DNA of 64,000 bases from Sabellastarte sp. h YS-2021 (lineage: Eukaryota > Annelida > Polychaeta > Sabellida > Sabellidae): contig OZ024933.1 in NCBI GenBank assembly GCA_964017235.1, positions 12,403,962 through 12,467,961 of the forward strand. The letters are read 5' to 3'. This document shows positions 45,400 to 56,589 of the stretch, piece after piece (position 1 is the stretch's first letter; every line of letters starts with the position of its first letter). The notes beneath the pieces were generated by a model. That model was given only the letters and a program-made list of their open reading frames with translations, ran no database searches and was not told the origin of the DNA. The translations under genes and the position numbers were made by a program.

Positions 45400-45530
45400 G
45401 GTCGGTAGTTTACAGTACAGAACCCTAATGAACTGTATGTACTGGTTTCCTCTGCCCTTCCAACTTCCAGTCGTGATATGACCTGTACAGTGTTGAAAGT
45501 GACGCAAAACCCCAAGTAAATATATAAATA
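45400..45530 (+). mobile_element. SINE body, copy 2 (head missing)
   Basis: From ggtagtttacagtacag to aagtgacgcaaaacccc it matches 13002-13120, including tgtatgtactggttt and atgacctgtacag. The tRNA-like head is absent. It ends in an aaatatataaata stretch. Confidence 0.65.
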
Positions 45531-45734
45531 ACAATAGAAGAGTTAGATACTATGACTTAATGTCCCGTAAATTTGTTAGGGCTTAAGTTTCTGGTTATGT
45601 TATGGGACATATTTGATGATATGCACAATGACAGCAGTACAGAGGAGTTTGTGAAGTATTAGGTCATATATTTTTAAATACACACATTATATTTCTACAA
45701 AACCAATTTCAGATATACTGCACAAATATCAACA

Positions 45735-45932
45735 TATGAAAGGTGCAGAAACCAGTATCCCTTATCCAGTATAGCTGGGTACCCTTATTTCCCCTGGGTG
45801 GAGAGAAACACAGTTCAGGTTAACATCTTGAATGTATTATCCCACATGAAACCGTTGGCATCACAGGGGATAGAACCCACAACCCTTGCATTATGAGTCC
45901 AACGCCCTGGCAACTGAGCCACATAAGACCCT
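45735..45932 (-). mobile_element. tRNA-derived SINE (tRNA-Met-like head)
   Basis: On the minus strand the head has box A tggctcagttgcc (45921-45909), the anticodon-arm-like gttggactcataatgc, and box B gggttctatccc (45878-45867). The order and the CAT anticodon resemble elongator tRNA-Met. A body follows to about 45735 with ccacccaggggaaataaggg. The head is not a perfect cloverleaf, so a SINE is favoured over a tRNA gene. Confidence 0.7.
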
Positions 45933-45934
45933 AA

Positions 45935-47945
45935 AGAAAAATGCACATGCTCTTTCCTTTTATCAAAGGAATGCCAAAATAAAAGTTTTGTTGGAGAAAG
46001 GTATGAAAACACTGTATAACAATAATTTGCATCAGCTTGACCTTAAATATCACTGTATGTATGAAAAACTTCTCATGGGAAATATCTCGTGATGAAAACT
46101 TGCTTTGGTGACTGTTTTACATTAAATGAACAGACTGAATGCTATAAACAATTCTGCATACATCTGTTAAGTCATAAATTAGTATTATTTACAAATTATA
46201 GAATTTAAAAAATATCCCAAAACATTGTGCTTGGGCGCTACTTAATTAGGTTGCACCCAAATGAATTGCTTTTAGTAAGGTTTTTATTGTTACCATTCTT
46301 ATTCGTAACTTTTAACCTATTTAGGTTTATTGTTCCCCCCAGATGGGGTCTTGCCTAATAAAAATTTAAGTTTTGAAGCTTAGAAGCCATTTTATTCATA
46401 TTTTTCCCACTGTCCACCCTGTGCACCTGTATTAGCTAGTATATGTAGCTTCAGATGACGTGATATTGGCGACAGGGCAGCTCCTCTGAAATTTTTGCTT
46501 CTCCAACTGGTATCTCCCCACTTCAGGGCTCCAGTCCTCCTCATCATTACTGATTTTTGCTTCCTTGCTATAGTACTGAAGTTGTTCTCACATGGACACA
46601 GTAAATGTCAAATCTAATAAGGATGCGTATTCTGCCCTCTGCTGCAAGCTCTTCTGTGGCCCCATCTCAGGCAAACTTGACTTGGAGGTCCAAGCAGGAG
46701 TTCAAGTGTTAAGTGAATAAGCCATCTTTACATGAATTTCCAGTTTAATGTAATGTAGGTTCATATTCATTGATGACTCCATGTCACAAGGAATGGTAGT
46801 GCCTTACACTGAATGTAAGAAAGATGGAGGGTGATACTGCTAACAATCACTTGTACTCTGCCAAATTTTATGCAGCAGCATATCAGTAGGAGTATATTTC
46901 ACATACTGTAGGCACACGTCCTCACAAAGGCTTAGGTTTTTAAATTTTTAATTTTTTATGTTGAGCTACAGGGAGGCTGTATTGCTCAGTCACATAAGGA
47001 TATTTCACTCGCTTAACTACACAGACCTTGTCCAAAGGTCAATGTTCACACTGTGATATTTTCTCTTTTGGGAAATGTTCTATTTACAAGTTAGTATTGA
47101 AATAAAATTACATAACAGGTGAAACAGAACTTTGATAATTTGTACCTTCTCAAATTTTTAAAGCGCCATCACCCCATAAGGCAAACACACATGAATAAAC
47201 ACCATGTATGAATGACTAGCATATAAAATTTACTCACACAATAATACAAGTAATGCGAATACATACTAAGAACCAATAAAATTACAGTTAAAACTAATAG
47301 TCAAGAGGGGACCACCAGGGTAGTGCCCGGCTCTGCCTTGGAGCTACAGCATCTAGATGATTACTTTTCTACTTTGTCATAATGGATAGGGTGAACCAGG
47401 TTCAGTCTGGTCCATCCTGGACCATTGGTTAAGGACCTTATTCTATAAGAAAACTCACAATGTTTGGTTAGAACTTAGGGGACCAAAACTAAACCCAGCA
47501 ACTTAAAATCCAATATTTTCCATAGATGTTTAATCCACCAATCTTCGGTTTGAAAGTGACAATCCCCATGCTGAAACAAATTTTGCATTTCAGCTGGCTT
47601 ATTTTACCTCTAACTTTTATCTATTTGTTTTTGTCGTCGTAGTATTTATGTCATTGGTTTATGGGGTTCCCTTACGTATGTTTTATATTTCTCTATATTC
47701 CTACTAATACTTCAAATACAAAGTTACAATGTTTGCTAATCTTAAACTATTTTTCCCTTAAACTGGGTTTGTTAACCATAATGTTCTTAAACTCAACTTA
47801 AATGGCTTTAGTTGAAGATAAATCCAAGTTTCAAAAATATAAATTGATCTAAGTATGGTCGAAATAATTTCACTTAATGCCACTTTATGGTGTAGAACAT
47901 GTTATGTAATCCGTAACTTTGATGTAAGGTGACCTTTGCTCGTTC
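45935..47945. other. Intergenic region
   Basis: No ORF, RNA gene or named repeat is convincing here. The last 17 bases (47947-47963) are the left target duplication of the following LINE. Confidence 0.5.
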
Positions 47946-47946
47946 A

Positions 47947-47963
47947 ATATTGTAGATAAATTA
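47947..47963 (+). repeat. Left target-site duplication of the Tx1/L1-like LINE
   Basis: 17 bp, identical to 53057-53073. One more A on the left could belong to it but cannot be told from the poly(A) run. Confidence 0.9.
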
Positions 47964-48070
47964 AAATCTTTCATGAGCATTGATGATTTTTTCACTCACA
48001 TATATAGATTGTGGAAAAAACAGCTGGAATAAAAGACCAACAATGTTTTCAATGAAATGGTAGTGGTAGT

Positions 48071-48458
48071 GACTTACGCTATGCCCATCGATAAATGAGA
48101 TTGGACTACTGTTAATATTGATATGATTTAGCACTAAAAGCCTGGAATAGAATATATTATTAGATTGTTTGCTATTCTAGATTATGTTTTCTTGTGTTTC
48201 CTTTTATCTGGATTTATTTTATGACTTTCCTTTTTGGTACAATTACGTTGGTTACAGTATTTGACTTATGCTATGCTCATCGATAAATGAGATCGGACTA
48301 CTGTTAATGTTGATATGACCTAGCACTAAAAAGCCTGGAATAGAATACATTATTAGATTGTTTGATATTTTAAATTATGTTTTTTCTTGTTTTTTTCCTT
48401 TCATCTGGATTTATTTTATGACTTTACTTTTTGGTACATTTACGTTGGTTAAAGTATT
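48071..48458 (+). promoter_or_regulatory. Two tandem 5' monomers (192 and 196 bp)
   Basis: Copy 1 starts at 48071 (gacttacgctatgcccatcg) and copy 2 at 48263 (gacttatgctatgctcatcg). They are about 90% identical by eye. They occupy the LINE's 5' region, as promoter monomers do in mouse L1. A third copy begins gac at 48459 but diverges at once. Confidence 0.8.
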
Positions 48459-48774
48459 TGACATTGTAAATTCCTCTATTTACGTAGTAAGTTTCACTGA
48501 AAATCAATAGTTAATTGGTAAGTCTCTGACATCTCCACTGTGTTTTTTTGCTATAAGCTAGTTCTGTACATATGTTATGTTGCTTTTTTTGTTTCTGTTC
48601 ATAAGTTTGTTTGTTTTGTTACTAAAATAAAGACCTTTTTGTATAGGTTACAAATGCTGAATGAAATAAACATAAAATCTTCATCCAACATAGAGATGCA
48701 AATATATATTTTTTCAAATACAATATTAATTATACCTTGTATTAACCTGCAGGAGCCTTTCTGTAAAGCAATAA

Positions 48775-51700
48775 ATGGCTAAATTAGGGGAGAGCATAAA
48801 AGTGTTATCTGCAAACTGTCAAGGCCTGAACAATAATGAAAAGAGACAAGATGTCTTAAATTACCTAAAAGAAACAAACGCTTCAATCGTTTGTCTTCAA
48901 GACACACATTTATTAGAGGCCCACATACCCTCAGTGAAACAGATTTGGAGTAATTGCTATCTACATGGTGTAAAAACAAATGCACGTGGAGTTGGTATTT
49001 TATTAAATAACAATTTTGAATATGAAGTGATTGAGTGTCATAAAGATAACAATGGTAATTACATCCAACTGTATCTGAAATGTAGTTCTATGAAAATTAA
49101 TCTAATCAATATATATGCTCCCAATCATGATAACCCTGAGTTTTTTAAAGAGATAAAAGACCTTGCACTTAAAGGTGAATTTGATTATGTTATTCTATGT
49201 GGGGACTTTAACCTTGTGCTTGACCCCAAGAAAGATTCCCATAACTATAAAAAGATAAATAACCCTAAAGCTAGATTGGCCACAATGGAACTTATGGATG
49301 AAGTAGATCTTCTGGATCTCTACCGAACCTTGCATACAGACACTATACGGTATACCTGGAGAAGAAAAAACCCAGTAAAACAGGCCAGACTAGACTATTT
49401 TTTAATTTCGTCGAGTATGATTGATATTATCCACAAGTGTGATATTAAACCAGGGTATCGCTCTGACCATTCTTTTTTGGAAATGCATATTACGATTAAC
49501 CCATTTAAAAGAGGGAAAGGCATTTGGAAGTTTAATAACAACTTGCTTTATCAGAAAGATTACTTAAATTTGATCAATGAAATCATATTAGATGAAAAAA
49601 CAAAATATGCCCCTCCAGTTTATAGTCTTGAATTTATAAAATCATCTGATAATATACAATTCACAATTGAAGATGATTTATTCCTGGAGACGTTACTGCT
49701 CCGTATTAGGGGAGAAACTATCAGATACTCCGCTTTTCAAAAACAAAAGCAAAGTCAAGTTGAAAATAAATTATTAAAAGATATTGAAACCTTAGAAAAC
49801 ATGGAAAATTTATCAATGGGACATTCAGATTTGTTAAATGACAAAAGGGTAGAACTGGAAGACCTACGTAGAGACAAAATTAAAGGACAACTTACAAGAA
49901 CCCGACTCCAATGGCTAAATGAAGGGGAAAAGCCTACTAGCTTTTTCTGCAATTTAGAACGTAAACAGTACATAGAGAAAACTATAAGGAAAATAAAAAA
50001 ATCAGATGGCACTATCATAACTGAGCAACAGAAAGTTCTGAATGAAATACAAAGATTTTATAGTAACTTATTTCAAAATTGTGATAGAGATTTAAAGAAT
50101 GAAAATATTCCAAACCTTTTAAATTCCCTGAAGTCCAAGAAAATAAATGATCCTGATCTTGGCAAGGTTATAACAGTTAAAGAACTTGCAAATGTGTTAA
50201 AGAAAATGAAAAATGGCAAGTCTCCAGGCATTGATGGTATAAGCGTGGATTTTTTGAAAGTTTTTTGGATCAGACTGAAGTATTTTATAACCAATTGCAT
50301 CAATTTCTGCTACAAAAAAGGTAAATTATCATACTCTCTGAGACAAAGTATCATTACCTGCCTCCCGAAGGGAAACAAAGACAGACAATGTTTAAAAAAT
50401 TGGCGCCCAATATCGTTACTTTGTGTTATTTATAAAATGGCTTCAGCTGTTATTGCTGAAAGAATGAAGCCTCATTTGGAAAAAATTATTTCTAGAAATC
50501 AAACAGGTTTTCTGAAGGGAAGATATATTGGTGAAAGCACAAGGTTAATCTATGACATAATGCACTACACTGAAACAAACAAATTGCCTGGTCTTTTAGT
50601 ACAAATTGATTTTGCAAAGGCTTTTGATTCACTTTCTTGGAATTTCCTCTACAAAGTTATGAAATTTTTCGGCTTTACTGAAAATCTAATCTCATGGATT
50701 AAGCTATTTAATACTGATATACAGGCTTTTGTCTTACAATGTGGTAACTTATCTTACCCAATCCCAATAAAGAGAGGATGCAGGCAAGGAGATCCCATTT
50801 CACCCTATCTTTTCATTTTATCAGCTGAAATTTTAAGTCTCTTGTTTGAAAATACACCTGATGTAATTGGAATCAAAACTAACAAACACTCCTTCAAAAT
50901 AACACAGTTTGCAGATGACACTACTCTTATGCTAAATGGTACTGTTGGCTCTCTGCAGGCAGCACTTAATCTACTTGAAGTCTTTGGATCAATCTCTGGA
51001 CTTAAAATTAATTCCGAAAAAACTAAAATAATATGGATTGGGTGCAAGAAGCATTCGAAAGAGAAATTAAATGTATCATTGAACCTAAATTGGGGAGAAA
51101 CAGAATTTACTCTTCTAGGAATAAAATTCTGTACTGAGCTCCATAAGATGCCCAAATTAAATTTTGATAGTGCATTACTAAGTGCACAAAAATTAATAAA
51201 ATGCTGGAAACAGAGAAGTTTAACCCCTATTGGAAGAATTGCTGTTATTAAAACATTAATTTTGCCAAAATTCAACCATCTGTTTGTATCTTTACCAACC
51301 CAAGAAATTTTCCTTAAAGAAATCAATAAGTTATTGTTTAGTTACCTGTGGGAAGGGAAGCCTGAAAAAATAAATAGGAAAACCGTTTACAGGGACTACT
51401 GCTATGGGGGTCTGAAAATGATTGATATAGTCAAATTTGAAAAGTCTCTGAAACTGGGTTGGCTAAAACGTATTGTCTCACAAAATGGTTGTGCATGGTA
51501 TCAACTTCTTACAGAATCAATAAAAAATATAAATAAATTTATCATACTTGGAGGAGATTGGTGCAAAAATATCCTAGATAAGGTTAATCCCTTTTGGAAG
51601 GATGTATTCCAAAATTGGATACTTATGTGCACAAGCAACATGGTTTCTTGCAACCAAGACATTCTGCGCAGCTCTTTATGGTTTAATAATCAAATAAGTG

Positions 51701-52563
51701 TAAATAAATTGTTCTTTCCAGATTGGTTTGCCAATGCAATTAGTACAGTTGCTGATATAGTAGATTCGGCAGGGAACGTAATGGATATAGAGTCGCTGAA
51801 AATTAAATATCATATTAGGATAAATATACTTAATTACTATACAATTAAGAAATTGGTGAATAAATTTCTAGAAATCCATAAAAAAGGAGACAACTTTGAA
51901 ATAATAAGACCATTTATCCCATTCCATGCAGAAATTCTGTTTAACCCACAACAGGGAAGTAAGAAATTTTACCTTAAGTTAACAGATATAAAAAGGTCTG
52001 AACAACGGCATGAGGTCAAATGGAATCTAAGTATGATATGTAACAATCATTGGGAAACTATTTATAGGGTATGTTTCAGATCTATCTCTGATAATAATTA
52101 CGTTTGGTTTCAGTATCGAATAATGTACAGAATTTTAGGCACAAATGAATATCTCTATAAACTGAAACTGACAAGTTCCAACTTGTGCAGACTCTGTAAT
52201 CAAGATTCAGAATCCATAGAGCATCTATTTCTCCATTGTAATAATGTTATAATTCTGTGGAATAATATCAAAACTTGGCTCCTTTCAAAAATTTCCTACA
52301 ATGCAGAATGGACAAATGTTACAAAAGTTTTAGGCTATGAAAAACAAGATGAACATTTTTGGCCAATAAACTTTATTCTTATAATAACCAGACATTACAT
52401 TTTCAGCTGTGCTCAAAAAAGGAAAAAACTTGATATATTTCGGCTTCAGAAGATAATACAAGATAGATACGAGGAGCAAAAAATACTGTCCAAAATTACT
52501 TCAAAAATGGAAATATATGCTAAAAGGTGGCAAACATGGGAAGGCATTTTTAACAACATATAA
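48775..52563 (+). CDS. Tx1/L1-like LINE endonuclease-reverse transcriptase (1262 aa)
   Basis: The ATG at 48775 opens an uninterrupted frame. The endonuclease (residues about 8-240) has SANCQGLNN, CLQDTHL (Asp where most relatives have Glu), NIYAPN, CGDFNLV (D144/N146), ARLDYFLISS and RSDHSFLEM (S230-D231-H232). The RT (about 480-790) has NGKSPGIDGISVDF, NWRPISLLCVIYK, NQTGFLKGRYI, VQIDFAKAFDSLSW (first Asp), KRGCRQGDPISPYLF and TQFADDTTLML (FADD, about residue 711). A C-terminal zinc-like CRLCNQDSESIEHLFLHC sits near 1137. The protein nicks DNA and copies its own RNA at the target. Confidence 0.93.
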   Translation: MAKLGESIKVLSANCQGLNNNEKRQDVLNYLKETNASIVCLQDTHLLEAHIPSVKQIWSNCYLHGVKTNARGVGILLNNNFEYEVIECHKDNNGNYIQLYLKCSSMKINLINIYAPNHDNPEFFKEIKDLALKGEFDYVILCGDFNLVLDPKKDSHNYKKINNPKARLATMELMDEVDLLDLYRTLHTDTIRYTWRRKNPVKQARLDYFLISSSMIDIIHKCDIKPGYRSDHSFLEMHITINPFKRGKGIWKFNNNLLYQKDYLNLINEIILDEKTKYAPPVYSLEFIKSSDNIQFTIEDDLFLETLLLRIRGETIRYSAFQKQKQSQVENKLLKDIETLENMENLSMGHSDLLNDKRVELEDLRRDKIKGQLTRTRLQWLNEGEKPTSFFCNLERKQYIEKTIRKIKKSDGTIITEQQKVLNEIQRFYSNLFQNCDRDLKNENIPNLLNSLKSKKINDPDLGKVITVKELANVLKKMKNGKSPGIDGISVDFLKVFWIRLKYFITNCINFCYKKGKLSYSLRQSIITCLPKGNKDRQCLKNWRPISLLCVIYKMASAVIAERMKPHLEKIISRNQTGFLKGRYIGESTRLIYDIMHYTETNKLPGLLVQIDFAKAFDSLSWNFLYKVMKFFGFTENLISWIKLFNTDIQAFVLQCGNLSYPIPIKRGCRQGDPISPYLFILSAEILSLLFENTPDVIGIKTNKHSFKITQFADDTTLMLNGTVGSLQAALNLLEVFGSISGLKINSEKTKIIWIGCKKHSKEKLNVSLNLNWGETEFTLLGIKFCTELHKMPKLNFDSALLSAQKLIKCWKQRSLTPIGRIAVIKTLILPKFNHLFVSLPTQEIFLKEINKLLFSYLWEGKPEKINRKTVYRDYCYGGLKMIDIVKFEKSLKLGWLKRIVSQNGCAWYQLLTESIKNINKFIILGGDWCKNILDKVNPFWKDVFQNWILMCTSNMVSCNQDILRSSLWFNNQISVNKLFFPDWFANAISTVADIVDSAGNVMDIESLKIKYHIRINILNYYTIKKLVNKFLEIHKKGDNFEIIRPFIPFHAEILFNPQQGSKKFYLKLTDIKRSEQRHEVKWNLSMICNNHWETIYRVCFRSISDNNYVWFQYRIMYRILGTNEYLYKLKLTSSNLCRLCNQDSESIEHLFLHCNNVIILWNNIKTWLLSKISYNAEWTNVTKVLGYEKQDEHFWPINFILIITRHYIFSCAQKRKKLDIFRLQKIIQDRYEEQKILSKITSKMEIYAKRWQTWEGIFNNI

Positions 52564-53006
52564 CAGAACATAATTAACACCATACCATATGAGAATGTAT
52601 ATAATCCAAAGATACTTCCCATAGATATCCAAAGACAATCTTATCTTTTCTTTGAACACAACTATTCTTGTTAGATGTATGAAATTACCATTATTAATCT
52701 TTTTATTGTAACCTATCAATGTATGATTTTTTTTAATGTTTGATATTGTAGAATCATGCATTTGTAAATGTATTCATTAAATACTATGTCAAGTGACTAG
52801 AAAATGTTGTTACAGTTATAGCATCATTTATTTTATGTTTGATATTGTAGAATCACTATTTCAAATAATTTATTCTTTATTTGTTAGGTGATGAGACATG
52901 AGACTTTATTTTACCTCTTGTTATCTTTTGCTGTGGAAAAACTTCACACATTTTCTGGAAAATACTTACCTGCATGTCTGTTTGAATAAAAAAATTTATT
53001 TAAGAT

Positions 53007-53008
<2 letters not shown>

Positions 53009-53056
<48 letters not shown>
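53009..53056 (+). repeat. Poly(A) tail of the LINE
   Basis: About 48 uninterrupted A, preceded by tttaagatgc and an AATAAA signal at 52984-52989. It shows target-primed reverse transcription of a polyadenylated RNA. Confidence 0.95.
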
Positions 53057-53060
<4 letters not shown>

Positions 53061-53073
53061 TGTAGATAAATTA
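53057..53073 (+). repeat. Right target-site duplication of the Tx1/L1-like LINE
   Basis: It follows the poly(A) run directly and is identical to 47947-47963. Confidence 0.9.
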
Positions 53074-53089
53074 GTTTAGTGGTGTGTAA

Positions 53090-54001
53090 TTTGGACTGAA
53101 ACTGGCAATAACGCTGAGACATGTGGCCACTGGAGAGACACACAACTTCTTGCAGTATCACTGGCTGGATGGCCAAACCACTATCTGAACATTCATCCCC
53201 ACGGTCAACCGAGCCATCCTTGATGAATTTCAGCGCAAGTATTTGCACTGCCCTGATAGCTGTGAGAAGTGGAAAAGGGTAGAGGAGAAGTTCAGAACCA
53301 GATGTAATGTTCCCCCCCCCCCCATGCAATAGATGGGAAGCGTCACAATGAAGCCAAAGAAAACAGGCAGTGACTACTACAACTACAAGGGCTTCTTTTC
53401 TATAGTTCTCCTGGCCCTGGTGGATGCAGAATACAGATTCCTATGGATAGTCGGTTTGTCAAATGGTTCCTGCTCAGATGCACAGATTTTCGACAGAAGT
53501 GAGCTGAGGGAGATGATAGAGAATGACACCTTGGGACTTCCGGCACCTGAACTACTGTGGGAGGGAGGGCCAGACTTGCACTCTTTCCTGCTAGGTGATG
53601 ACACCTTTCCCTTGATGCCTTGAATGGTCAAACCCTATAACTGAAGGCCACTGACAAGGTGGAAAGAATAGCCAAGTACAGTATATCCAGAGGCAGGAGG
53701 GAGGTGGAAAACACCCTTGGAATCTTTGTGAGCAGGTTCCAGGTACTACTGTGTACCATGGATCAAAGGGCGAGGGTTGTCAGAGACATTGTGTGTGGTG
53801 TTGCACAACATTATGACGACTCACCAGGGCGGGGCAGACAGGGCACCAAACCCAGAAAATGATGGAGCTTCCCTACAAATTAACCAGGCAGTGTGTTTAC
53901 CTGATGGCAACTACAGGAACACTTAGAGAGAGGCCAAACATCAACGAGAACTACTGAAAGACTACTTTAATCACGTGGAGGTATTGACTGGGCATGAATA
54001 A
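53090..54001 (+). pseudogene. PIF/Harbinger DDE transposase pseudogene
   Basis: The frames give LQYHWLDGQTT (about 53150), EKWKRVEEKFRT, then after a C-run frameshift AIDGKR, TGSDYYNYKGFFSIVLLALV (first DDE Asp context), GSCSDAQIFDRSELREMI (second Asp), FLLGDDTFPLMPWMVKPY, and at 53659-53862 RGRREVENTLGIFVSRF (Glu). The end near 53935-54000 reads REAKHQRELLKDYFNHVE. Frameshifts near 53290-53335, 53620 and 53870 kill it. The N-terminal segment is missing, perhaps cut off by the LINE inserted at 53057. It is a relative of the copy at 1991-2949. Confidence 0.82.
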
Positions 54002-54774
54002 AGGATCTGAGAGGTGACGACCAACAACCCTGGGGCAGAAGTTGGCATTTATCAGTCCTTTTTTAAGCCAGTGCTACTCCAATGTTCCACAAATGTCCAA
54101 ACCAGATCCAATACATTTCCAATAACTTCTCAAACTTTTTTTAAAAACTTTTAAAACTTCAAAACTTTTGCCAACCAAACCACAAGTCCTCTATTAGAAA
54201 TATTAAACCCAGGTTATCTAAAAATGACCACCCCCAACTCTAAACATTGTAAACACCCAGCTCTTTTTTTAAAATTATTGTCTTGTAAATTTGGCAGATC
54301 TTGTAAAGTTCAAAATCAGCCAAGCCTTTGAGGAATCTAAAAAGTTTCACAAAGATCACAAGGTCAAATACAAAAGTCAAAATATACTTCCTCGAAAGTC
54401 AGATCATCTTTAAAGTCTAAGTATCTTTTTGCATTTTGAACTTTTGTGTGGGCAACACTGATAAAATTTGCCCCCATTTTTGGGCCAACGTTTTCTTTTC
54501 ATTTTTTTCTTCCTTTTTCTTTATTAGATGGAGGCAGACCATGTTACATACGGGTTAACCACCCTTAAATCAAGATAACAATACATAAAGTTACATTTTA
54601 AAATGCTACCATCTCTGACAGTTGTCACTACTTGTAATGACTCAGGTGGAGCTAGATCATGTTGCAGGTAGGTTAACTACCCTCAAAACCAAATATTACT
54701 ACGTAAATGTGCACTTGTCAGATGAAAGGTGCTGTATGCAATCTCACCACTCTTGGTAGAGGAACTTCAAGTTG
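54002..54774. other. Intergenic stretch without recognised features
   Basis: No coding signal or named repeat was seen. It may hold the 3' non-coding part of the Harbinger element, but no terminal inverted repeats were found. Confidence 0.5.
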
Positions 54775-54782
54775 GTATTACG

Positions 54783-56387
54783 CAAGGTTGGCAGTTTTTT
54801 CCAAAGCGTTTTTTTCCGTCTGTTTTTTCCGGTTTTTACCATCTCAGAAGAAATAGGTTTTATCCGCTTTTGGACAAAACCGGAAAAAAACCCTTTATAA
54901 ATTAACAACAGCTGAAAACCCAGAATCATACAAAATCATTTAATTTTTTTATATTTAAATGTTACAAGAACAGTAGCTCTTATACATTTATTACATTTTT
55001 ATACCTTTATTATATTCTATATTATATGTTTTATGTTATATGTTAAGTATCCCCATGCACTTACATTTACAGAAATGCATACACAATATATACATAACAT
55101 TACATTACATAGACATGCATTTCAGTAACATTTTCAATTAAACACTGGGTTATTTAATGTAGATTCTAGGATTCATATTGAAATATACTATTGTATGTGT
55201 ACAGTCTTATGAAGTACATTAACATAGTCACAGTGAAAAATGTGCAGTGGTGTAAGCACCTTAACTTTAAAAAGTTTAATTCCAGTTCTAGTTATGCAGC
55301 GACATCTTTTTCCAAGTTTTTTTTTAAAAAGAAGCCATGTCTATGTGTACAATACACTAAATGCTAAAACATAAAAGGATAGGGGAAAGAGATTATAAAT
55401 ACATGTATATAGTAAACACAAAATCCCACAAACTTTAATTTGACTGCCTTAACTTTTATTGTCTAAGCACACTGCAGACAATTGCAATCGAGATTTAGTA
55501 GCTGGGGTTCAGCTCCTCAAATGTTAGCTGCTAGAAATAACTCTGGGGTAGATGAACCACTTGGATAAACCCCTCAGAACTAAACTGCTTCTGAAGGAAT
55601 GGGTTTAATAACACAAAAGGGCCTCACAATATGTCTTTGCCTCATGAATTAAACAAGAAATATCACTTGTATTGTCATTTAGCCTGACATATGTCACACC
55701 TCAGTTAATCTTGAAATGAATGAAATTAAAATTCTAGTTACACTTTGATTGATAATGTTTTGTGTATTTTTTAGCATTATTATATATTTTAATTTTCTAG
55801 TTTCCTGTAAATATAATTAACAAAAACAGAATTAACAAACATAAATGCTGCCCTAATCCATTGGACTTGTTTAGTGACTTTGATTACATAAATACAGAGA
55901 GCAAGTGAATGTGTGTTTTAATTGTAAAATATAACTGTATAAAATAGTGACAACAATTTTTTCTACTACTATTCAGAAACAAATTAATTTAAATCTCATA
56001 ACCCCCATGGAAACATCTGTTAAGTTTTTTTTTACTGCAAATTGGCACATATGTCCAACAGATGTCCTATTCTTTCAAGGTCAGTTTACAAGTTTGTCAC
56101 TTTAAGTATTCAGTCTGCCTTTGGGCTCTGGTTGATTTAAAAAAAATTAAAATTTGGAATTTTTAAATTGTTTAAATAATAAGTTTTGTCATGTAATTGT
56201 TGTAATTAGTATCAAGTACTTTATATGTGATGTATTATTATTTTTGTATAGTTACATTTAATTTAAATCAGTTTTTTTCCAGTTTTGTCCAGTATTGTCC
56301 GGTTTAAACCGGCAAAAAGGGGTTTTATCCAGTTTTTTCCACCGTCCCGGAAAAAATAGGTTTTGTCCGGAAAAAAACCCAACCTTG
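54783..56387. mobile_element. hAT-like non-autonomous transposon (1.6 kb)
   Basis: The ends are inverted: caaggttggcagttttttcc at the left and, on the other strand, caaggttgggtttttttcc at the right. Both sub-terminal regions repeat ttttttccgg and aaaccgg words in both orientations. The flanks gtattacg (54775-54782) and gtattatg (56388-56395) make an 8-bp target duplication with one mismatch, as for hAT elements. The interior is AT-rich and non-coding. Confidence 0.72.
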
Positions 56388-56589
56388 GTATTATGTTAAC
56401 CTTTCTTTGATCTACTGTATATTCGAAAGACATGACACAACACATCCAAAAAGGCACGAAGGCCCAACAGTAGAGTTGTCAAATAGTCAGTAGGAATTGA
56501 TAGAACTTGCAACACACTGGACCTGGTGCCATGGCTTTTTATTTTTGTATGCTAACACTTGAAGGCTAAAGTACAAAAGCCTGGAACAG

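Larger units (their letters stand above)
47964..53057 (+). mobile_element. Full-length Tx1/L1-like LINE, apparently intact
   Basis: This 5.1-kb element is bounded by a perfect 17-bp target duplication, atattgtagataaatta, at 47947-47963 and 53057-53073. It has a 0.8-kb 5' region with two tandem monomers, one 1262-codon ORF, a 445-bp 3' UTR with AATAAA (52984-52989) and a poly(A) run of about 48 bases. The lack of decay in the ORF, duplication and tail marks a recent insertion. It landed beside a Harbinger pseudogene. No separate ORF1 is seen. Confidence 0.92.

Noticed and set aside
45860-45932. A tRNA-Met gene on the minus strand
   Set aside because: The A and B boxes and CAT anticodon region are there, but acceptor and T stems do not pair well and a SINE body follows directly.
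53000-53329. Minus-strand ORF ending in a long phenylalanine run
   Set aside because: The Phe run is the complement of the LINE poly(A) tail, and the rest is antisense to the Harbinger pseudogene.
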